Of a stretch of DNA of 53,216 nucleotides, positions 39,818 to 48,852 are shown one piece after another (position 1 is the first letter of the stretch; each line of letters begins with the position of its first letter). Where the stretch lies: contig JAAYIF010000012.1 of assembly GCA_012523575.1 (NCBI GenBank), forward strand, positions 1 through 53,216, in the 5' to 3' direction. This stretch comes from Clostridia bacterium (GTDB lineage: Bacteria > Bacillota > DTU086). Made by a program: the position numbers and the translations under genes. Below the pieces are notes generated by a model that had not been told where the DNA came from, ran no database searches, and was given only the letters and a program-made list of their open reading frames with translations.

Positions 39818-40999
39818 CTAATTTACCACTTCTATATAATTAATACCTTTGCTTTTTGCATATTCCTTAAGTTCCTTTTCGTCCTTTTCTTCTAGCTCCA
39901 CTTCCACAAAAAAACCACGGCTGCGAAGCTCCTCAGCCCTTTGAAAAATTTTTTTAAAATCCCCGCCCACCACTAAACATTTTTTATACTCCAATTTAGG
40001 AAGCTTGCCTGATTTCTCCAGTACCAGGAGCACCCTTTCTATCCCCATAGCAAATCCGGTGGCAGGACATTTAAAGCCAAAATTATTTAATAGATTGTCA
40101 TACCGACCGCCACCGCATATGGGGAATCCGATATATGGGCTGTAAATTTCAAAAACAATACCTGTATAATACTGAAAATCCCTGGTTATGCCAAGATCAA
40201 TAATAATCCTATCCTTTAAATCTGCTGTCTCTAGAAGGGTAATAATATTTTTCAATACCGTTAACCGGTTCTTTATTACCAAACAGGTTTCAAACCTGGA
40301 AAATTCTTTTATAAAATCATCAGGACCATAAATATTACTCAGCTTTTCCAGCAGTTGGATATAACTGCTTTGACTTTCATTTTTTAATTTATTGATCAAA
40401 GCTTTAACGCTCACATAGTCCTTTTCCGCTATTGCTTTTCTAAGTTGTTCCTTACCATAATATTCCAGCTCACACAGTTCCAAAACCAAGTTAAGAAGCT
40501 GTATATCCCCTATACCGATCCTGAAATCCTTAACTCCCACTTTCTCCAGTGCTCTGCTGGCTAGAATAATAATTTCAGCATCCGCAAGGCTGCTTTCAGC
40601 CCCAATTAATTCCACACCTGCCTGAAAAAATTCTCTGTATCTACCTGCCTGAATTTTTTCGTAACGGAAAACATTGCCGGTATAAAAAAACCTTAAGGGA
40701 AAAGTTTTATTTTTTAGATGGGTAGCAGTAAACCTGGCAATGGGAGTGGTCATATCCGGTCTCAGGGTCAAAATTTCTCCTTCTCTTCCAAAAAATCTAT
40801 AAAGCTGACTTTTTTCATTTTCGGATAAACCTTTTGAAATAACATTATCAAACTCAAGGGTTCCGGTTATTACTTCCTCATACCCCCATGATTGAAACAG
40901 CTTAACAAGGATGTTTTCTATGTACCTCTTTCTCCATGCATTCTCAGGAGGCCAATCCCTTATTCCCGAAGGGGTTATCAATTTTATATCCTCAGCCAT
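39818..40999 (-). CDS. hisZ: ATP phosphoribosyltransferase regulatory subunit HisZ
   Basis: A 393-residue histidyl-tRNA synthetase paralogue that has lost aminoacylation and serves as regulatory partner of short HisG. Class II motif 2-like RFFYTGNVFRYEKIQAGRYREFFQAGVELIG and the histidine-site-like YYTGIVFEIYSPYIGFPICGGGRYDNL are visible. The C-terminus is a shortened domain rather than the full anticodon-binding domain of HisS, as expected for HisZ. It is the first gene of the operon and follows a consensus promoter and a dyad. Confidence 0.95.
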   Translation of the reverse strand: MAEDIKLITPSGIRDWPPENAWRKRYIENILVKLFQSWGYEEVITGTLEFDNVISKGLSENEKSQLYRFFGREGEILTLRPDMTTPIARFTATHLKNKTFPLRFFYTGNVFRYEKIQAGRYREFFQAGVELIGAESSLADAEIIILASRALEKVGVKDFRIGIGDIQLLNLVLELCELEYYGKEQLRKAIAEKDYVSVKALINKLKNESQSSYIQLLEKLSNIYGPDDFIKEFSRFETCLVIKNRLTVLKNIITLLETADLKDRIIIDLGITRDFQYYTGIVFEIYSPYIGFPICGGGRYDNLLNNFGFKCPATGFAMGIERVLLVLEKSGKLPKLEYKKCLVVGGDFKKIFQRAEELRSRGFFVEVELEEKDEKELKEYAKSKGINYIEVVN

Positions 41000-41025
41000 T
41001 TTAACACCCCAACCATGGCACGTGT

Positions 41026-41047
41026 TTTAGCATATTAATATGTTAAA
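41026..41047. promoter_or_regulatory. Candidate operator: near-perfect 22-bp dyad at the his transcription start
   Basis: Half-sites TTTAGCATATT and AATATGTTAAA are inverted repeats with one mismatch. The dyad begins just downstream of the -10 and covers the expected start of transcription, an ideal position for a repressor. No T-box or his leader peptide is present in the about 100-base leader. Confidence 0.6.
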
Positions 41048-41050
41048 GCA

Positions 41051-41079
41051 ATAGTAAAACACTAAACAGGAATTGTCAA
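41051..41079 (-). promoter_or_regulatory. Promoter of the his operon
   Basis: On the minus strand a perfect -35 TTGACA (41074-41079), 17-base spacer, and -10 TACTAT (41051-41056) lie about 50 bases upstream of hisZ. Confidence 0.85.
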
Positions 41080-41100
41080 TATACTTTTTATGTCCTTATA

Positions 41101-42423
41101 CTAAGAAACACTGCTTTTCCTAAAGAAGTATTCTGTTTCCTTATCCCTGATCCCGTTTTTTACCAAATCAATTTCATAAATGGAGCATTCTTTGAAGAAC
41201 AAATTATTTATATATGATGCACTAACAGAAGCAACCATTAAAGGCAGAGCAATTTCATAGTTATTTGCTAACTCTATAACCATGATAACGGCAGTTATAG
41301 GAGCACTAAATACGCTAGATAATACAGCTGTTATCCCCGCCGCTATATAAGTCTCATGGGAACCCATAATATTTGAGAAGAAATTTGCTGCAAAATTGGA
41401 AATTCCACTTCCCAAAAGGGCTCCGAGGACCAAAGAAGGTGCAAATACTCCTCCTGAACCTCCGGTTCCCAGGGTAATTGAAGTTGCAAATATTTTTAAA
41501 ATTATAATTAAAAGTATAATTTCCATTGGAATATTGTTTTTTAACGTTGTAGCAATTGTTTCATAACCTTCACCTAAAACATGGGGCAAGTACAATGCAA
41601 AAAGTCCAAGGATTGCACCACCTGCCATGGGACTCAAAACAGAATGAAAAGCTAGCCCCTTGAGTTTGCTTTCAGCCGTATTAACAGAAAAAATAAAAAC
41701 AGTCACTATAATACCACCAAATATCCCTAGCATTAAAAAAATAAAAAGTTCCTGCCAGCTACCCCAAAAAGCTTCTGTAATATTCAACAGATGTTTATTT
41801 CCATAAAATAATCTATAAATCTGTGTAGCCGTTATGGATGATAGGGCGAAATAGAAAAATATTTTACAATGCAACTTTTTTACAAGTGCTTCCATTGCGA
41901 AAAAAATACCTGCTAAGGGAGCGTTAAAAATTGCTGACAATCCTCCGGAAGCACCGGCTGCAGCTAATAATTTTAATTCATCAGAAGATATTTTAAAAAT
42001 TTGACCAATGGAAGAACCCACACCAGCACCAATTTGAACCATAGGCCCTTCTGGACCCACGGAACCGCCACTTCCAATGCAAAGGGATGATGCTATAGCT
42101 TCTACCGGTGCAATATAATAAGGTATCTTCCCATCCCTTTTATTCAATACCCTTATAACTTCAGTAACACCATGCTTTTGATTATTTCTTTCCAGTGTAT
42201 ATCTTATAAAAGTGCTGACAATCAACAAACCTATAATTGGTATTATTAAATTACTTATTCTACCTGTAAAACTAAACCACTGTTTAACTTCTTTCCACAT
42301 TAAATTATGGAATGATTGCACCATCCAACGAAATATTACTGCAGACAGTCCAGAAAAAACCCCAATTATAATACATAGCAATGTAAGCTTTAACTCTTTA
42401 ATTCTTAAATTTTTAAATTCCAT
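41101..42423 (-). CDS. ClC family chloride channel or exchanger
   Basis: A 440-residue membrane protein with many hydrophobic helices. Anion-pathway motifs are GSGGSVGPEGP, with gating Glu125 in GPEGP, the later GTGGSGGVFAPSLVLGA (GxFxP), and the C-terminal ITAVIMVIELANNYE. The gating Glu suggests a transporter-like ClC or a Cl-/H+ exchanger; no CBS domain follows. It stands between the his operon and the oxidoreductase operon, with a terminator upstream of it, so it probably has its own promoter. A link to oxalate transport is not supported by its sequence. Confidence 0.93.
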   Translation of the reverse strand: MEFKNLRIKELKLTLLCIIIGVFSGLSAVIFRWMVQSFHNLMWKEVKQWFSFTGRISNLIIPIIGLLIVSTFIRYTLERNNQKHGVTEVIRVLNKRDGKIPYYIAPVEAIASSLCIGSGGSVGPEGPMVQIGAGVGSSIGQIFKISSDELKLLAAAGASGGLSAIFNAPLAGIFFAMEALVKKLHCKIFFYFALSSITATQIYRLFYGNKHLLNITEAFWGSWQELFIFLMLGIFGGIIVTVFIFSVNTAESKLKGLAFHSVLSPMAGGAILGLFALYLPHVLGEGYETIATTLKNNIPMEIILLIIILKIFATSITLGTGGSGGVFAPSLVLGALLGSGISNFAANFFSNIMGSHETYIAAGITAVLSSVFSAPITAVIMVIELANNYEIALPLMVASVSASYINNLFFKECSIYEIDLVKNGIRDKETEYFFRKSSVS

Positions 42424-42485
42424 TTTGCATCACCTGCTGCTCTTATTCACATAATTTTATTTTATTTTTTTTTAATAAGTTATTC

Positions 42486-42529
42486 AATAAAAAAGAAATC
42501 CCTGGACTTAATGCCCAAGGATTTCTTTT
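42486..42529 (-). terminator. Terminator of the oxidoreductase operon
   Basis: AAAAGAAATCC and GGATTTCTTTT form a long stem (with an inner TGG/CCA) around an 8-base loop. On the minus strand it is followed by TTTTTTATT. It lies directly after the beta-subunit stop. Confidence 0.9.
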
Positions 42530-42540
42530 ATTTCTTAATC

Positions 42541-43539
<999 letters not shown>

Positions 43540-44742
43540 TTAATCCATTTCTTCTAAGTCAAATGGGCTTACCCAGGACTGATCAGGCTCTGGATACTTA
43601 CCTGCTTCTGCGTAGTCTTTTACGAGCTTGTAGATGTAGAAGAATTCTTCACGTGTGAATTCTTCTCCACCGAGTCCGCCCAGGAAGCTCAATACTGGAA
43701 CGTTAACTGCTCCATAGAGTGCAGCTTTAACTTCAGCTTGTACGGGGCCAGTTCTTCCTGTAATTCCGAAGGAGTTGGAGTTATCAAATACACCGATACC
43801 TTTTGCGTTTGCCAATACTTCTCTCAGTTGCTTAGTTGGGAATGGACGGAAGGTACGGATTCTTGCTACACCAACTTTTTCTCCCAGGTTGCGAAGTTTT
43901 CTAGCTACAACTTTTGCTGTTTCTGCGTGTGCACCAATACCTACCAGGATGTAGTCTGCATCTTCTGTCATGTATTGCTCAATCCATGGATCGTATTTAC
44001 GGCCAAAGATTTCACCGAATTCTTTCCATACTTCTTCTACAACTGGTGGAACAGAGTCCCATAGCTTCTTACGCTGATACTGCAATGGAGGTCCTTGCAT
44101 TGGTGCAATTTGTGGTCCAATAATCATGGGATCCCTTGGGTCTAAGATGTGATGGTTCTTGTATGGTGGCAAGAATTCTTTTACTTGCTCTTCATCTGGA
44201 ATGTCAACTTCGTTGAGAATGTGGGATACGAAGTAACCATCCATACATGCAAACTGGGGCAACAATACTCTTGGATCTTCTCCAATTCTGAAGTAAGCTA
44301 TTGTGTTGTCCAATGCTTCTTGTGGTGTTGAAGCCCAACCCATGATCCATCCTTGGTCACGGCAGGACATTGCGTCCATGTGCTCAGAACCGAAGTCTCC
44401 TGGTGGGTCCAATGTTCTGTCAGCAATTGCCATTTGGAGAGGTAATCTTTCACCGGAAATTGGAGAATATACTTCGAATGCATAGGTTACACCTACACCA
44501 GAGCTACCTGTGTAGGCCCTTGCTCCTGCTGCGGAAGCACCATAAACAACACTCAGCTGTGCGTGTTCACCTTCACCGTGTACAAACTCAGCGTCTAAGT
44601 CTCCGTCAGCTACCATACGTGCTAGCTCAGACATAATACCTGTATATGGACGAATTGGATAAGAACAAATTACGTCTACGTCTGCTAAGCGAGCTCCGTG
44701 AGCTGCAGCTACACAACCAGAGATATATTCTTTTCTACCCAT
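43540..44742 (-). CDS. 2-oxoacid:ferredoxin oxidoreductase alpha subunit (PorA family; probable oxalate oxidoreductase)
   Basis: The alpha subunit forms the other half of the active site. In pyruvate oxidoreductases the substrate loop reads YPITP; here it is YPIRP with Arg31. A second Arg stands at position 109 in ADRTLDPPGDFG, with Asp112 and Phe117 close by. I recall Arg31, Arg109 and a switch loop containing Asp112 as hallmarks of Moorella oxalate oxidoreductase, whose alpha subunit is of nearly the same length (400 residues here). The remainder (EFVHGEGEHAQLSVVYGASAAGARAYTGSSGVG) is the standard domain I. It lies between the ferredoxin subunit and beta. Pyruvate or another 2-oxoacid remains an alternative substrate. 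Confidence 0.85.
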   Translation of the reverse strand: MGRKEYISGCVAAAHGARLADVDVICSYPIRPYTGIMSELARMVADGDLDAEFVHGEGEHAQLSVVYGASAAGARAYTGSSGVGVTYAFEVYSPISGERLPLQMAIADRTLDPPGDFGSEHMDAMSCRDQGWIMGWASTPQEALDNTIAYFRIGEDPRVLLPQFACMDGYFVSHILNEVDIPDEEQVKEFLPPYKNHHILDPRDPMIIGPQIAPMQGPPLQYQRKKLWDSVPPVVEEVWKEFGEIFGRKYDPWIEQYMTEDADYILVGIGAHAETAKVVARKLRNLGEKVGVARIRTFRPFPTKQLREVLANAKGIGVFDNSNSFGITGRTGPVQAEVKAALYGAVNVPVLSFLGGLGGEEFTREEFFYIYKLVKDYAEAGKYPEPDQSWVSPFDLEEMD

Positions 44743-44766
44743 TAAAAATTCACCTCCTCAAAATGA

Positions 44767-45072
44767 TTAATCTTCAAATTCTAGTTCTGGTACCATGGTG
44801 ATTGCGCCTGTTGGACATTCATTGGCACATACTGCACAGCCCTTGCAGAACCTGTAAAAGAACTCTGGTCCGTTTTCTCCTCTTGTGATAATTGCATCGG
44901 GGCAGAAGATCCAGCACTGCCAACACTGTGTGCACTTTTCTGTTTCAACTACAGGACGTTGTACCTTCCAGTTACCGGTTACTTGGCTTTCGTTGCATTT
45001 TTGTGGGCTGGGATAGGTACCAGCAAAAGGCAGCTCTTCAAAGACCTTCAACAACTCAGATCTTAAACCCAT
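44767..45072 (-). CDS. 2-oxoacid:ferredoxin oxidoreductase delta (ferredoxin) subunit
   Basis: A 101-residue 8Fe ferredoxin subunit that passes electrons from the active site to ferredoxin. Two [4Fe-4S] motifs are visible: CTQCWQCWIFCPDAI and CKGCAVCANECPTGAI. The N-terminus (FEELPFAGTYPSPQKCNESQVTGNWKVQRPVV) resembles PorD. It is a separate gene here; in Moorella oxalate oxidoreductase, as I recall, gamma and delta are one fused chain. It lies between gamma and alpha, with 24 and 30 bases of spacing. Confidence 0.92.
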   Translation of the reverse strand: MGLRSELLKVFEELPFAGTYPSPQKCNESQVTGNWKVQRPVVETEKCTQCWQCWIFCPDAIITRGENGPEFFYRFCKGCAVCANECPTGAITMVPELEFED

Positions 45073-45102
45073 TAGCTACACCTCCTTGATTTACCTTATA
45101 AT

Positions 45103-45789
45103 TTATGCTACACTTGAAACTTCTTCAATTACGCATTGGTCATATCCGTTCTTGAATGCTTCTTTGTTAGCTACTTCGTTAATGGCTGCATCATAGCTTA
45201 CGATACCTGTTGCCTTAACAACTGCACCTACGAGAGCAGCAGAAATACCTACACCGATACCGGACTTATCATAAACACCTTCTGCACCGTCCAGAGTAAT
45301 AACTGCTTCTGCCATTCCGAATGCGTCCACTGTTACTATCTTCTTGATTTTTTCTAATTGATCTTTGGGGATAAACTTAGCAATTTCTTTGGGGCTTCTC
45401 TTGGTGTTTACAACCAATGTTTTGGGTGTATCTCCTTCTACCAGGCTGGAGTAACCGGTCATACCTGCATAGCCTAATGTTGTACTCTTAACCAATGTTT
45501 CTTCAGTGAGAACAATAATTTCAGGGTCAGCGTTTTCATATTGATATCTACTTTCAATAGGCTCATCTGCAATTCTTCCGTAAGCACGAACGGGTACGTA
45601 AATTCTGTCAGGCAGGTCTACGTAGTTTTCAAAAGCCTGTACATACTTACCTTCACTCTTCCATGCAGCGTTTGTCAGAATTACCACTACGTCACGAGCT
45701 TCTTTGTTTTGAAGAACTCCTCTTGCCCACACAGTAATCTGCCTCAAAGTTGGCTCTTCAAACAGTTTTTTTACATCAATGTTCTCCAC
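45103..45789 (-). CDS. 2-oxoacid:ferredoxin oxidoreductase gamma subunit, divergent
   Basis: First gene of the four-gene operon, 228 residues from GTG at 45789. Its fold can be recognised from RQITVWARGVLQNKEARDVV, VPVRAYGRIADEPIESRYQYENADPEIIVLTEETL and ITLDGAEGVYDKSGIGVGISAALVGAVVKATGIVS. The usual N-terminal motif GRGGQG is replaced by ARGVLQN, so it departs from ordinary PorC. This again sets the complex apart from pyruvate oxidoreductases. An unusual hairpin stands in its leader. Confidence 0.82.
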   Translation of the reverse strand: MENIDVKKLFEEPTLRQITVWARGVLQNKEARDVVVILTNAAWKSEGKYVQAFENYVDLPDRIYVPVRAYGRIADEPIESRYQYENADPEIIVLTEETLVKSTTLGYAGMTGYSSLVEGDTPKTLVVNTKRSPKEIAKFIPKDQLEKIKKIVTVDAFGMAEAVITLDGAEGVYDKSGIGVGISAALVGAVVKATGIVSYDAAINEVANKEAFKNGYDQCVIEEVSSVA

Positions 45790-45831
45790 TTAAAAATCCC
45801 CCTTTCTTGGTTTTTTGAGGTTTCCCTCACT

Positions 45832-45868
45832 CCCTACCTTAAATCATTCACCTCCTCTTAGGGTAGGG
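45832..45868 (-). promoter_or_regulatory. Leader hairpin displaying a perfect Shine-Dalgarno before the oxidoreductase operon
   Basis: On the minus strand CCCTACC and GGTAGGG form a 7-bp stem, extended by TAA/TTA beyond one mismatch. The loop holds GAGGAGGTGA, then ATG ATT TAA, a two-codon start-stop ORF. The real gamma start lies about 60 bases further with its own AAAGGGGG site. Such non-coding AGGAGG elements act as 5' mRNA stabilisers in Bacillus (Stab-SD), a likely role here. Confidence 0.55.
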
Positions 45869-45923
45869 ACTGTTTATTTTCCATGTCAGCCATGAATTAG
45901 CATGGCAAACCTATAATCATTTT

Positions 45924-48083
45924 TTAAATTACTGCTATTCCCTTTACCTCTTTTTCCTCGTTACCTTTTATGTCTTCTACTGCTTTTCTGAAATGATTCA
46001 TATTTATTTTCAGCAAATCTTTTTCCTTCGTAAGATCCTTTTCACTCTCTGCTTTTTCTATGAAGTCTTGCAATGCTAGCAATGAAGCCCTCTGGCAAAT
46101 TCCTTCTATATGAGACCCTGCCATTCCTTCTGTCTTTTCTACCAGTTCTTCCAAATCCACATCGTCAGCTAAGGGTCTATCCTTAACGTGTATTTTAAAT
46201 ATCTCTTTTCTCATATTAGCATCGGGCATTGGGAATTCAAGAATGTAGTCAAAACGTCCCGGTCTCAACAGCGCCTGATCTAATGATTCTATCCTGTTTG
46301 TTGCAGCCAAGACTATTACTCCCTTTAACTCTTCAAGACCGTCCAATTCACTTAACAGTATACTTACCATATGCTCAGTTGTTCTTGTATGTCCTGCCGC
46401 ACCTCTTTGGGGAGCTAATGCGTCTATTTCATCGAAGAACAGAATACATGGTGCTGCTTGCCTTGCTTTCCTGAATATTTCCTGCAAAGTCTTTTCAGAT
46501 TTCCCTGCCCATTGCGAAAAGAGCATTGGACTTGGAACATTGATAAAGTTTACTTCACTTTCCGTTGCTATGGCTTTTGCCACAAGCGTTTTACCGGTTC
46601 CCGAAGGTCCTGACAGCAGTATTCCTTTCGGAGTTTCCATCTTTACATGATCATAGAGCTCAGAGTATTTCAATGGCCAATCCACAAGTGCCGTCAATGT
46701 TTTCTTTATCTCATCCAGCCCTCCAACATCCTCCCAACCCACATTGGGTACTTCTGAGAAGAACTCTCTAGTTGCTGAGGGCTGCACCTGCTTAAGGGCG
46801 TTCAAAAAGTCTTGCCTAGTTACAACCATATCCACGTGTTGCCTGTCTACTTCCTCTCCTAAATCGAGCTCTGGAAGAATTCTACGCATTGCATTCATTC
46901 CAGCTTCTTTACACAAGAAAGCCAAGTCTGCTCCTACAAAGCCGTGGGTAATAGAAGCAAGTTCCTGTATGGAAACATCGTCTGCTAAATTCATTCCCCT
47001 TGTGTGTATCTGTAGTATATCTTCTCTTCCATATCTATCCGGCGCATTGATGGGTACCTCGCGGTCGAAACGCCCAGGTCTTCTAAGTGCAGGGTCAAGC
47101 AAGTCTGGCATGTTTGTTGCTCCTATTATTATGATCTCGCCTCGGGTTTCAAGACCATCCATTAATGCAAGGAGCTGTGCCACAACCCTTTTTTCTACAT
47201 CCCCGTGCACTTCACCACGTTTTGGAGCCAAAGCATCTATCTCATCAAGGAAAAGTATGCTTGGTGCATTCCTTCTTGCCTCGGCGAAAAGCTCCCTCAG
47301 TTTTGCTTCACTTTCACCATAATACTTACTCATAACCTCAGGACCATTGACATGGATAAAGTGAGCTTGGCTTTCGGAAGCTACGGCCCTGGCTATTAAT
47401 GTCTTACCAGTTCCCGGCGGTCCGTATAGAAGCACTCCCTTTGGCGCTTCAATTCCCAAAGTTCTAAATACATCTGGGAATTTCATAGGGAGTTCTATAA
47501 TTTCCCTGACTCTTTGTACTTCTTCATCTAAACCGCCAATATCTTCATAGGTAACCCTTCTTGTGGCTGTGAATTCCTCGGGCTCTTTAATTTTTATCTG
47601 GGTTTCTTTGGTGATGAGAACCGGTCCCTTAGGGTTGGTTCCAGCCACACTGAAGGACTCATCTGTTCCTACCAGCATAACCGTCAGTCTGTCTCCGGTT
47701 ACCACTGGTATTCCAATCATCATCCGTTGCAGGTTGAAAAGAATATTTTCATCGTCGTACTTTTTCGAGGGATCTTCAGGAGTGAGTACTATTGTTTTTG
47801 CAGGCTGCACTTCGGTTTTTCTTATCTGTACTTTTTCATCTAAACCTACTCCGGCATTGTACCGTGTTGTACCTGTCATCATAACGGCATCGTTTCTGCA
47901 GTATGCGCCGAAAGATGGCACTACCTTTGCGACGGTTTTCCTTTTTCCTAGAATCTCTACGAATTCATTGAGCTTGACACCGATTTTTCTCATGTCTTCG
48001 GTATCCATGCGGATAATGCCTCTGTTCGTGTCCTCTAGCATTCCTTCAATTACTCTTAACCTGATACTTTCCCTTTTTGCCAT
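45924..48083 (-). CDS. CDC48/p97-type tandem AAA+ ATPase
   Basis: A 719-residue protein with the complete archaeal/eukaryal CDC48 architecture. The N-domain (residues about 5-170) starts RLRVIEGMLEDTNRGIIRMD. D1 has Walker A GPPGTGKT at 221-228, Walker B ILFLDE at 276-281 and RRPGRFDRE. D2 has GPSGTGKT at 492-499, ILFFDEIDALAPQR at 547-560 and LRPGRFDYILEF. No C-terminal HbYX proteasome-docking motif is present (it ends KGIAVI). CDC48 unfolds or extracts proteins; homologues occur in a limited set of bacteria. It precedes the oxidoreductase operon on the same strand with a 134-base gap and may be linked to it. Confidence 0.93.
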   Translation of the reverse strand: MAKRESIRLRVIEGMLEDTNRGIIRMDTEDMRKIGVKLNEFVEILGKRKTVAKVVPSFGAYCRNDAVMMTGTTRYNAGVGLDEKVQIRKTEVQPAKTIVLTPEDPSKKYDDENILFNLQRMMIGIPVVTGDRLTVMLVGTDESFSVAGTNPKGPVLITKETQIKIKEPEEFTATRRVTYEDIGGLDEEVQRVREIIELPMKFPDVFRTLGIEAPKGVLLYGPPGTGKTLIARAVASESQAHFIHVNGPEVMSKYYGESEAKLRELFAEARRNAPSILFLDEIDALAPKRGEVHGDVEKRVVAQLLALMDGLETRGEIIIIGATNMPDLLDPALRRPGRFDREVPINAPDRYGREDILQIHTRGMNLADDVSIQELASITHGFVGADLAFLCKEAGMNAMRRILPELDLGEEVDRQHVDMVVTRQDFLNALKQVQPSATREFFSEVPNVGWEDVGGLDEIKKTLTALVDWPLKYSELYDHVKMETPKGILLSGPSGTGKTLVAKAIATESEVNFINVPSPMLFSQWAGKSEKTLQEIFRKARQAAPCILFFDEIDALAPQRGAAGHTRTTEHMVSILLSELDGLEELKGVIVLAATNRIESLDQALLRPGRFDYILEFPMPDANMRKEIFKIHVKDRPLADDVDLEELVEKTEGMAGSHIEGICQRASLLALQDFIEKAESEKDLTKEKDLLKINMNHFRKAVEDIKGNEEKEVKGIAVI

Positions 48084-48579
48084 CTGATAACCTCCCTATA
48101 TGCCCTGCCGCCGCTCAGCAAGATATTTTCCCTATATCAGTAAACTTGTTTTCCCTGCTCGTCCTTCCATAATCATAAGTATTCACTAACTACTTAATTA
48201 TTCGTACTTGAGCAACTAATTTTGGACAAAATTTTACCTCTACAATTTGCCTGCACCGCAGTGTATCAGTGGGAAATAAAACGTCTTTACACAAAAAAGC
48301 AGCTCGTTACCATTTGCTTGCTGCACATTTAATGCTTTCACATATCACAGGAGTGAACGTTTTTGAGGTGAGTGGTTAATTTTAAACCTTGAGGAGTAGA
48401 ATTTTCACTTTTCGATTACTACTATTCTATATAAAATCAAGAAATCCTTCTTTGGGATCAAAAATTTTTAGGTTTTTCTTTGGCACTTTTTTAGTAGCAA
48501 AAACAAATAATAATAAAAACAGCAAAACTGTAGAAAATTAATTAATGGGATAAGTAAGCAATGGATGAGGAGGATTAAT
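48084..48579. other. 496-base intergenic region between cdc48 and a small gene
   Basis: AT-rich spacer between divergent genes, presumably with promoters for both. The cdc48 ribosome site GGGAGG and the small gene's GGAGG are clear. TTGTCC-17-TACGAA on the minus strand (48200-48235 region) is only a weak promoter candidate. I see no ORF with a good start, no repeat copy and no recognised RNA. Confidence 0.4.
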
Positions 48580-48804
48580 ATGGCTGCTATAAAATTTGGA
48601 GATCAAGTACAGCGAAATCGAAGGAAATTTTTCATGAAATATGGGTTTGACTTAATCCAATATGTTAATCTTGAAATGATCGGAAAAACAGAGGATGAAA
48701 TCATTGATATCCTAGGAATTTTCCCCTTCCAACTTGAAAAGTTTAAAAGGGACAGAACGCTAAGGAAATTAAAACCCCCAAAAAAAAGAAACCAGGCTTT
48801 TTAA
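48580..48804 (+). CDS. Small protein of unknown function (74 residues)
   Basis: I chose ATG at 48580, six bases after GAGGAGG; an upstream ATG at 48565 lacks such a site. The product begins MAAIKFGDQVQRNRRKFFMKYGFDLIQYVN, has a predicted helical middle (MIGKTEDEIIDILGIFPFQLEKF) and a very basic end (KRDRTLRKLKPPKKRNQAF). There is no signal peptide or membrane helix and no family I recognise. It is a monocistronic gene whose stop codon lies inside the loop of an AACCAGGC/GCCTGGTT hairpin (48790-48818). The following thi operon is convergent. Confidence 0.6.
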   Translation: MAAIKFGDQVQRNRRKFFMKYGFDLIQYVNLEMIGKTEDEIIDILGIFPFQLEKFKRDRTLRKLKPPKKRNQAF

Positions 48805-48852
48805 ATATATGCCTGGTTATATTAATTATATGACTGGCCCTGCATTAAAGGA

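Noticed and set aside
40999..41100. T-box or histidine leader peptide before hisZ
   Set aside because: The leader is short, with no T-box core, His codon run or terminator; only a promoter and a dyad are seen.
41101..42423. ClC protein as an oxalate transporter linked to the oxidoreductase
   Set aside because: Its motifs are those of ordinary anion ClC proteins, and a terminator separates it from the operon; no evidence for oxalate was found.
46744..47322. 192-codon plus-strand frame inside the AAA ATPase gene
   Set aside because: It lies wholly opposite the strongly conserved cdc48 gene and shows no family motif or ribosome site; it is a shadow frame, like 47563-48087.
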